Assembly: GCA_904502055.1 (NCBI GenBank)
Contig: CAJGDZ010000043.1
Span: forward strand, 1-11,142
Direction: 5' to 3'
Source: an uncultured Clostridia bacterium
GTDB lineage: Bacteria > Bacillota > Clostridia > Oscillospirales > CAG-272
Length of the DNA: 11,142 bases
The notes below the pieces were generated by a model. It saw only the letters and a program-made list of their open reading frames with translations, was not told the DNA's origin and made no database searches. Each line of letters opens with the position of its first letter. Position 1 is the first letter of the stretch. Positions 6,556 to 11,142 of the stretch are shown here, in pieces. The translations under genes were made by a program, and so were the position numbers.

Positions 6556-7327
6556 GTCAAATCTTGTGCATTACGTGATTTTGATGGCTTGTGCCCTCGT
6601 TTTCCTTGCTTGCGCGGTTATTCTTGTCAAAACGTTGGTGGATTATTCCAAGGCCAATTCCGTTTATGAGGATATGACGTTGAACGCCGATGAGACACAG
6701 GCGATTCCCGATGAAAACGATGTGATCCCGGAGCGGATCCTTTCGCTGATGGCATCGTACCGCGCCCTTAAGCAGGAGTATCCGAATGTGGTCGGCTATA
6801 TCAACATTCCCTCAGTTTCCATCTCCTATCCCGTGGTTCAGGGGGAGGATAACGAATACTACACAACCCATCTCATTACCGGCGAGGAGAACAAGAGCGG
6901 CTCGATCTTCCTGGATTTTCGGAATTCCACGTCGCCAAGGCTTGCGCCCAACCTCATTCTATACGGGCACAATATGAATGACCGCTCAATGTTCCACAAT
7001 GTACGCGATCTTTTTACCGAAGAGATCTTCCGTGAAACACTTGTGGAATACATTTGCGATGAAGGCGTATATTTGTACGACTCACTTTCGGTTTACGTGA
7101 CCGATACCGACGATCCCTATTATGCCTACAGATTTTATGATGAAGCGGAATTTGCAGCGTTTTTTGAGGAGCGCGCCGCGCTCTCGCGCTTTGCGGCAGA
7201 GTATGAGCAGGTAAGCAATCTGATCACGCTTGTCACCTGCAGCAATTCGGCGACAAATCCAAACCAGCGCTTTTTGTATCACGGCAAGCTCATAAAGAGC
7301 TATACGGACTTTGGAGAGGAAAAATGA
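6545..7327 (+). CDS. srtB: Class B sortase
   Basis: A membrane-anchored cysteine transpeptidase that cuts surface proteins at a C-terminal sorting motif and links them to peptidoglycan. The 260-residue protein has an N-terminal signal-anchor helix (about 9-31), a short linker and the catalytic barrel. Catalytic residues are H142 (LILYGHNMNDRSMF), C232 (TLVTCSNS) and R242 (NQRFLYHGKLI). The GYINIPSVSISYPVVQG and GSIFLDFRNS segments and the spacing are typical of class B. A second cysteine, C171, is also present. The GTG start at 6545 has AGGAGG (6531-6536) eight bases upstream. It overlaps the kinase gene by 11 nt and the next gene by 4 nt (ATGA). No substrate protein with a sorting signal is in the window, which is unlike the isd-type loci where SrtB sits with its substrate. 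Confidence 0.93.
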   Translation: MKNRSNLVHYVILMACALVFLACAVILVKTLVDYSKANSVYEDMTLNADETQAIPDENDVIPERILSLMASYRALKQEYPNVVGYINIPSVSISYPVVQGEDNEYYTTHLITGEENKSGSIFLDFRNSTSPRLAPNLILYGHNMNDRSMFHNVRDLFTEEIFRETLVEYICDEGVYLYDSLSVYVTDTDDPYYAYRFYDEAEFAAFFEERAALSRFAAEYEQVSNLITLVTCSNSATNPNQRFLYHGKLIKSYTDFGEEK

Positions 7328-8148
7328 ACGAAATAATGATAAACGCCCTGCGTTGCCCCGTGTGCGGCGCGGCTTTCGAGGTTGGGAACGGCGGCAGAAG
7401 CCTACTTTGCCTTTGTGAGAGAAAACGGCATTGCTACGATCTCTCCTCCTCGGGCTACGTTAATTTTGCCCCGCCGTCCCAGAGCCATTCGGGTGACTCC
7501 AAGGAGGCGGTACGTGCACGGACAAGCTTTTTAGACGGCGGCGCGTATGCGCCGATACGAGATGCCGTATCGGATGCCGTAAAGCACTACGCCGAGGGCC
7601 TTGTAATCGATGCCGGCTGCGGAGAGGGATATTATTCCTCGGCGCTTGCCAACGTGGCGGACGGTGTGATCGGCTTTGATCTTTCCAAGTTTGGCGTGGA
7701 GGCCGCGGCCAAGCGTACAAAAGGGAAGACAAATGCTTTGTTTGCGGTTGCCGGGATTTACGATATGCCGCTTTTTGACGCTTGCGCCGGGGCGGTTGTC
7801 AATATCTTTGCGCCCTGTGCCACCGAGGAATTTAAGCGCGTATTGAATGACGACGGCATTTTGATCGCGGTCGGTGCGGGGAAGGACCATTTGCTCGGTC
7901 TTAAGCAGGCGATTTACGAAACGGCTTACGAAAACGATGGTCGTGAGGATATGCCGCCGGATATGACGCTTCTTGAAGAAAAAAGTGTGTCTTACGAGAT
8001 CACGCTTTCGGATAACGAGACCATTGCCAATCTCTTTTCCATGACACCGTACTATTACCGTACAGGCGAGCAGGACAGGGAAAAACTGAGGCATCTTGAG
8101 TATGTAACCACTCCCGTGGACGTGTTCGTTCGCGTGTATAAAAAGTGA
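7324..8148 (+). CDS. rlmA: 23S rRNA (guanine-N1) methyltransferase, RlmA family
   Basis: RlmA enzymes methylate N1 of a guanine in hairpin 35 of 23S rRNA: G745 for the RlmA(I) type, G748 for the RlmA(II)/TlrB type linked to tylosin tolerance. The 274-residue protein has an N-terminal zinc-binding motif (C11, C14, then C29 or C31, with H36/C37), the family block CYDLSSSGYVNF (37-48), a GDSKEAVRARTSFLDGG segment (57-73) and the S-adenosylmethionine loop DAGCGEGYY (96-104), with NIFAPC (160-165) as a later conserved block. I cannot tell G745 from G748 specificity by eye. GGAGAGG lies four bases before the ATG, which overlaps the sortase stop as ATGA. An rRNA enzyme inside an envelope operon is unusual company. 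Confidence 0.93.
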   Translation: MNEIMINALRCPVCGAAFEVGNGGRSLLCLCERKRHCYDLSSSGYVNFAPPSQSHSGDSKEAVRARTSFLDGGAYAPIRDAVSDAVKHYAEGLVIDAGCGEGYYSSALANVADGVIGFDLSKFGVEAAAKRTKGKTNALFAVAGIYDMPLFDACAGAVVNIFAPCATEEFKRVLNDDGILIAVGAGKDHLLGLKQAIYETAYENDGREDMPPDMTLLEEKSVSYEITLSDNETIANLFSMTPYYYRTGEQDREKLRHLEYVTTPVDVFVRVYKK

Positions 8149-8151
8149 GGA
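8147..8151 (+). promoter_or_regulatory. Ribosome binding site of the glycosyltransferase, deciding the start
   Basis: GAGGA overlaps the rlmA stop codon (8146-8148) and sits five bases before ATG 8157. An in-frame GTG at 8145 would lie on top of the binding site itself and lacks one of its own, so ATG 8157 is preferred. Confidence 0.6.
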
Positions 8152-8156
8152 AACGT

Positions 8157-8876
8157 ATGAAATTTTCGCTTTGCATTCCGATGTATAACGAGGCATCGAT
8201 TATTGAGAATACCGCAAGGATGCTTTCCGCTTATATGTCGGAGCATTTTGAGGATTACGAGATCCTCTTTTCCAACGATGGCTCCACCGATGACTCGGCG
8301 GCGATTGTAAGCGCGCTCGGCTTGCCCTTTGTTCGCGTGGTAGGCTATGAGGAGAATCGGGGAAAGGGGGCAGCAGTAAGAGAAGCCGTGCTGGCCTCCT
8401 CAGGCGACATCGTGATGTTTACCGATGCCGACCTGGCATATGGAACCGAGGTCATATCCCGTGTGGTGAATGCCTTTGAGGAAAATCCGCAGGCGGACGC
8501 CGTGATCGGCTCACGGAATCTGCATAAGGACGGCTACGAAGGATATACCGCACTTCGCAAGCTGGCCTCCAAGGCGTATATTCGACTTCTCTGTGTGGCG
8601 GGAGGTCTCAGGCTTTCGGATTCACAGTGCGGCTGTAAAGCCTTTCGCGGTGATTTGGCGAGGCGGATCTTCTCGTATTGTCAGGTGAACGGCTTTGCTT
8701 TTGATTTTGAGGCCATAATGATCGGCACTCGTATGGGGGCACGTTTTTTCGAGCTTCCCGTTAAGGTCATCCACCACAGAGAGTCCAAGGTGCACGTGCT
8801 TTCGGATGCGCTCAAAATGGTTAAGGATGTCCAAAAAATGAAGAAAAGAGTGGCAAAGCTGGAGTTCGGGGAATAA
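8157..8876 (+). CDS. Family 2 glycosyltransferase, polyprenyl-phosphate sugar synthase-like
   Basis: A 239-residue GT-A fold enzyme resembling the DPM1/ALG5 branch that moves a sugar from a nucleotide donor onto a polyprenyl phosphate at the cytoplasmic face of the membrane. Visible are IPMYNEASII (7-16), SNDGSTDD (39-46), the metal-binding DAD (90-92) in MFTDADLAYG, the acceptor-side motif DSQCGCKAFRGD (155-166, usually DTQCGFKAF) and HHRESKVH (206-213). There is no membrane helix at the C-terminus, in contrast to many bacterial homologues, so it would be soluble or peripheral. Its start lies eight bases after the rlmA stop, making it the last gene of the five-gene operon. Sugar and acceptor cannot be told from the sequence. 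No clear terminator follows. Confidence 0.9.
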   Translation: MKFSLCIPMYNEASIIENTARMLSAYMSEHFEDYEILFSNDGSTDDSAAIVSALGLPFVRVVGYEENRGKGAAVREAVLASSGDIVMFTDADLAYGTEVISRVVNAFEENPQADAVIGSRNLHKDGYEGYTALRKLASKAYIRLLCVAGGLRLSDSQCGCKAFRGDLARRIFSYCQVNGFAFDFEAIMIGTRMGARFFELPVKVIHHRESKVHVLSDALKMVKDVQKMKKRVAKLEFGE

Positions 8877-8891
8877 AAATTTTAAATTCTA

Positions 8892-8920
8892 TTGCAAATA
8901 CTTTATATTTGTGATATACT
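8892..8920 (+). promoter_or_regulatory. Promoter of the rbfA-nrnA-asnA operon
   Basis: TTGCAA (8892-8897) and TATACT (8915-8920) are 17 bases apart with a TG one base upstream of the -10 (TGATATACT). The surrounding DNA is strongly AT-rich. Expected transcription start is near 8927, giving a leader of about 40 bases. No terminator separates it from the preceding glycosyltransferase gene, so read-through from upstream is possible. Confidence 0.82.
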
Positions 8921-8938
8921 ATTTTGGTTAATTAAAAT

Positions 8939-8961
8939 GGGAAGGAACGGCGTTTTGCCGT
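8939..8961 (+). promoter_or_regulatory. Structured ribosome binding region of rbfA
   Basis: The best purine-rich site, GGGAAGGA (8939-8946), is 21 bases from the rbfA ATG, too far for normal use. Between them ACGGC (8947-8951) and GCCGT (8957-8961) form a 5-bp hairpin with loop GTTTT. If folded, it would leave about six unpaired bases between hairpin and ATG and bring the binding site to a workable distance. No other good site precedes the ATG. Confidence 0.45.
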
Positions 8962-8967
8962 GAGCAT

Positions 8968-9351
8968 ATGGCAAATTACAGAAGAGGAAGGATCAATGAC
9001 GAGGTTCAGAAGGAGCTTTCGGTCATTGTAAGAGATATCAAGGATCCGCGCGTGAGCGGTGCTATGATCTGCATAACAGGTGCCGAGGTGACTCCGGACT
9101 TGAAATACGCAAAGGTCTATTATTCGGCAATGGGCGGAGACAAAAAAGAGGTGGCCAAGGGGCTGAAGGCGGCTTCGGGTTATATCCGCAGGCGCGTGGC
9201 GCAGGCGCTCAATCTCCGAGTCACCCCCGAATTCACCTTTATTCTTGACGGATCCATCGAATATGGCGCGCGCATCGCCGGCATTTTGAATACCATAACC
9301 TTTTCGGACGACGACGAGACGGAAGACGGGGACGAAGATGGCGAGAACTGA
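8968..9351 (+). CDS. rbfA: 30S ribosome-binding factor A
   Basis: RbfA helps mature the 3' end of 16S rRNA and the 30S subunit, and is needed for growth in the cold in E. coli. The 127-residue protein has the family's opening RRGRINDEVQKELS (5-18), the DPRV motif (26-29), the VTPDLKYAKVYYS strand (41-53) and the interrupted KH-fold helix pair around A69-S70-G71 with RRRVAQALNLRVTPEFTF (74-91). It ends in a very acidic tail (about 114-126), whose coding sequence overlaps the start of nrnA by 14 nt. An upstream in-frame stop at 8929 rules out a longer form. It is often found with nusA, infB and truB; here it heads its own short operon instead. Confidence 0.94.
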   Translation: MANYRRGRINDEVQKELSVIVRDIKDPRVSGAMICITGAEVTPDLKYAKVYYSAMGGDKKEVAKGLKAASGYIRRRVAQALNLRVTPEFTFILDGSIEYGARIAGILNTITFSDDDETEDGDEDGEN

Positions 9352-10345
9352 TTTTCAAAGGCTGAGCTTCGACATGGCTTGCACACAGCTTGCTCAGCCG
9401 AAAAATACGCTGATCCTGTTTCACGTCCGCCCGGACGGTGACGCAGTCGGCTCGGCGCTGGCACTGAAGCTTCTTCTTGAGGCCTCGGGGAGCCGCGCAT
9501 GGTGTATGTGCCAGAACGAGGTGCCGCAAAGGCTGAGCTTTCTGAGCGAGGGCATTCAGCAAAGCACACTCCCGTCGGCGCTTCCTTTGGATTTTGTGCC
9601 CGAGCGCATTGTGGCGGTTGATACCGCATCAATGGCACAGCTTGGTGAGCTTTACGAGCGCTTTGCCGGCAAGATTGATATCAAGATCGATCACCATAGC
9701 AAGGGCGATGATTATGCCGATTATCTGGTGGTAGATAATGCCGCCGCTGCAGGTGAGATCGTGTTTGACATCTCCCGTGAATTCTTGAGAAGAGGGCTTA
9801 TAAAGACGCTTCCTCCAAAGCTGGACTTCTGCTTGTATGCGGCGATCAGCTCGGACACGGGCTGCTTTAAATATTCCAACGTAACCCCCAAGACCCACAT
9901 CCGTTCGGCGGAGCTTCTCAATTCCGGGGTGGATGCGGCAGGGATCAACCAGCTTTTGTTCGATTCCAAGTCTATGGAAGTTCTTGCGGCGGAAAAAGCC
10001 GGATTTGATACGCTCAAGATGTTCCATAAGGGGAAAATTGCGGTTGTTTACTTTACCAACGAGATGAAAACCAAGCTGGGAATTCTGGACGAGCACCTGG
10101 AAACGCTCATTGACGTGGCTCGCTCGGTTGAGGGCGTGGAGGTGGCCATTGCCGTGCGCCAACCCACCGAGAAAAAGTCCTTCCGCGTTTCCACGCGCTC
10201 GCAGGGAACGGTTGATGTTTCCACGGTCTGCGCCGCATTTGGTGGTGGCGGACACGCAAAGGCATCGGGCTGCACCATTCTGGCGGACAGCATTGAGCAC
10301 GCCGCTTTTCTCGTGGTAAGCGAGGTTGAGAAACAAATGAACTAA
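9338..10345 (+). CDS. nrnA: DHH/DHHA1 phosphoesterase, NrnA-type nano-RNase/pAp phosphatase
   Basis: NrnA enzymes remove nucleotides from very short RNAs and dephosphorylate 3'-phosphoadenosine 5'-phosphate, in the cytoplasm. The 335-residue length is normal for the family. Metal-binding motifs are in order: HVRPDGDAVGSA (29-40; H29, D33, D35), AVDTA with D95, the name-giving DHH (118-120) and SSDTG with D173. The C-terminal DHHA1 domain carries the substrate-binding GGGGHAKASG (302-311). The ATG lies inside the 3' end of rbfA, a 14-nt overlap that points to coupled translation, and the rbfA-nrnA pairing itself is widespread in Gram-positive bacteria. A cyclic-dinucleotide phosphodiesterase of the GdpP/DhhP kind is less likely, given the single stand-alone DHH-DHHA1 layout and this neighbour; DhhP-type activity cannot be fully excluded by sequence. 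Confidence 0.93.
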   Translation: MARTDFQRLSFDMACTQLAQPKNTLILFHVRPDGDAVGSALALKLLLEASGSRAWCMCQNEVPQRLSFLSEGIQQSTLPSALPLDFVPERIVAVDTASMAQLGELYERFAGKIDIKIDHHSKGDDYADYLVVDNAAAAGEIVFDISREFLRRGLIKTLPPKLDFCLYAAISSDTGCFKYSNVTPKTHIRSAELLNSGVDAAGINQLLFDSKSMEVLAAEKAGFDTLKMFHKGKIAVVYFTNEMKTKLGILDEHLETLIDVARSVEGVEVAIAVRQPTEKKSFRVSTRSQGTVDVSTVCAAFGGGGHAKASGCTILADSIEHAAFLVVSEVEKQMN

Positions 10346-10357
10346 GAAGAGGCTACT

Positions 10358-11142
10358 ATGTATCAGTCGTTATTGGATATGAAACGCACACAGCTCGCCA
10401 TCAAGAGCTGTAAGGATTATTTTGAAAGAGAGCTTGCGGCACAGCTTCAGCTGATGCGCGTCAGCGCACCGCTGTTCGTCACCCCCGAGTCGGGACTCAA
10501 TGACCGCTTAAGCGGCGTTGAGCGTCCGGTGGAATTTGATCTTCTGGAGACCGGGCAGAACGTGCAGATCGTGCAGTCGCTCGCCAAGTGGAAGCGCTAC
10601 GCGCTGGGCAAATACGGCTTTGAGGTCGGCGAGGGCCTTTACACCGATATGAATGCTATCCGTCGTGACGAGACTACGGACGCCATCCACTCGATCTATG
10701 TGGACCAGTGGGACTGGGAAAAGGTCATTGCCAAGAAGGATCGCACGGAGCAAACGCTTAAGGATACCGTTTCCAGGATCTATACCGTCCTTTTGAACAC
10801 CGAGAGCTATATGTCGAAGGAATATCCGGAGCTCGGCGAGGCGTTTGCCAAAAATCCGATGCCGCGTGAGATCGTTTTTATCACGTCGCAGGAGCTGGAG
10901 GACAAATACCCGACGTACACCGCCAAGCAAAGGGAATACGCCATCACCAAGGAGCACGGCGCGGTCTGCCTGATGCAGATCGGCGGTAAGCTCCGTTCGG
11001 GCAAGCCGCACGATAGCCGTTCGCCCGACTACGACGACTGGACGATGAACTGCGACATTCTTTTGTATTTTGACGTGCTGGATATTGCTCTTGAGATCTC
11101 CAGTATGGGCGTACGCGTGGATGAGGAGGCGCTTGACCGCCA
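10358..11142 (+). CDS. asnA: Aspartate-ammonia ligase (asparagine synthetase A), 3' end outside window
   Basis: AsnA makes asparagine from aspartate, ammonia and ATP; it is related to class II aminoacyl-tRNA synthetases. The window holds 261 of roughly 330 residues. Recognisable blocks are LNDRLSGVERPV (47-58), QSLAKWKRYALG (73-84), GEGLYTDMNAIRRDE (91-105), YVDQWDWE (114-121), TSQELEDKYP (176-185), IGGKL (208-212) and HDSRSPDYDDW (218-228), followed by ISSMGVRVDEEAL (248-260). The start is ATG 10358 with AGAGG (10347-10351) six bases upstream; the in-frame ATG at 10379 has no binding site. It lies 12 bases after nrnA, so it is the third gene of this operon. Nothing looks broken in the part that is visible. 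Confidence 0.95.
   Translation, partial: MYQSLLDMKRTQLAIKSCKDYFERELAAQLQLMRVSAPLFVTPESGLNDRLSGVERPVEFDLLETGQNVQIVQSLAKWKRYALGKYGFEVGEGLYTDMNAIRRDETTDAIHSIYVDQWDWEKVIAKKDRTEQTLKDTVSRIYTVLLNTESYMSKEYPELGEAFAKNPMPREIVFITSQELEDKYPTYTAKQREYAITKEHGAVCLMQIGGKLRSGKPHDSRSPDYDDWTMNCDILLYFDVLDIALEISSMGVRVDEEALDR

Noticed and set aside
8877..8891. Terminator after the glycosyltransferase
   Set aside because: The gap has A and T runs (AAAAATTTTAAA) but no GC-containing stem, so I do not call one.
9629..10336. 235-codon minus-strand frame opposite nrnA
   Set aside because: Opposes all DHH/DHHA1 motifs; no supporting signal.
10508..11011. 167-codon minus-strand frame opposite asnA
   Set aside because: Opposes conserved AsnA blocks; no ribosome binding site or domain.
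1..11142. Mobile elements, CRISPR arrays, tRNA or rRNA genes, riboswitches
   Set aside because: No transposase or phage proteins, no regularly spaced repeats, no cloverleaf-like sequence, and no gap between genes larger than about 180 bases to hold a riboswitch of usual size.

Overview
The window reads as ordinary chromosome from an anaerobic, Gram-positive Clostridia-type bacterium (Bacillota). Signs of this are AddB-type recombination nuclease, a class B sortase, a membrane-anchored HtrA, an OmpR/EnvZ-type two-component pair, NrnA, and strong AAGGAGG-like ribosome binding sites with several TTG and GTG starts. Composition is near 50% GC in genes and clearly AT-rich between them. I see no tRNA, rRNA, CRISPR array, insertion sequence or phage gene. 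Coding density is very high and no gap between genes exceeds about 180 bases. Genes at both edges are cut by the window.

Left third (1-2661, minus strand): an operon read right to left. It holds a short QueG-like iron-sulfur protein, an unrecognised two-helix membrane protein overlapping it by 29 nt, and addB (5' part only). It is driven by a near-consensus promoter at 2702-2730. The 180-base gap 2662-2841 is a divergent control region shared with htrA and contains inverted repeats.

Middle (2842-8876, plus strand): an envelope-related block. A membrane-anchored HtrA serine protease ends at a rho-independent terminator. Ten bases further on, a consensus promoter starts a tightly packed unit of five genes: response regulator, sensor kinase, class B sortase, RlmA-type 23S rRNA methyltransferase and a family 2 glycosyltransferase. 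Within it two junctions overlap (11 and 4 nt) and the other two gaps are 23 and 8 nt. The arrangement suggests that signal sensing, surface-protein attachment, protein quality control and lipid-linked sugar synthesis are set together; this is inference from gene order.

Right (8892-11142, plus strand): a third 17-bp-spaced promoter drives rbfA, nrnA (14-nt overlap) and asnA (cut by the window end), covering ribosome maturation, nano-RNA/pAp turnover and ammonia-dependent asparagine synthesis. rbfA has a small hairpin between its purine-rich ribosome binding site and its start codon.

I found no convincing undescribed system. The best leads are the unknown membrane protein beside addB, the htrA/two-component/sortase/RlmA grouping with a 9-base element shared by its two promoter regions, and the structured rbfA leader.
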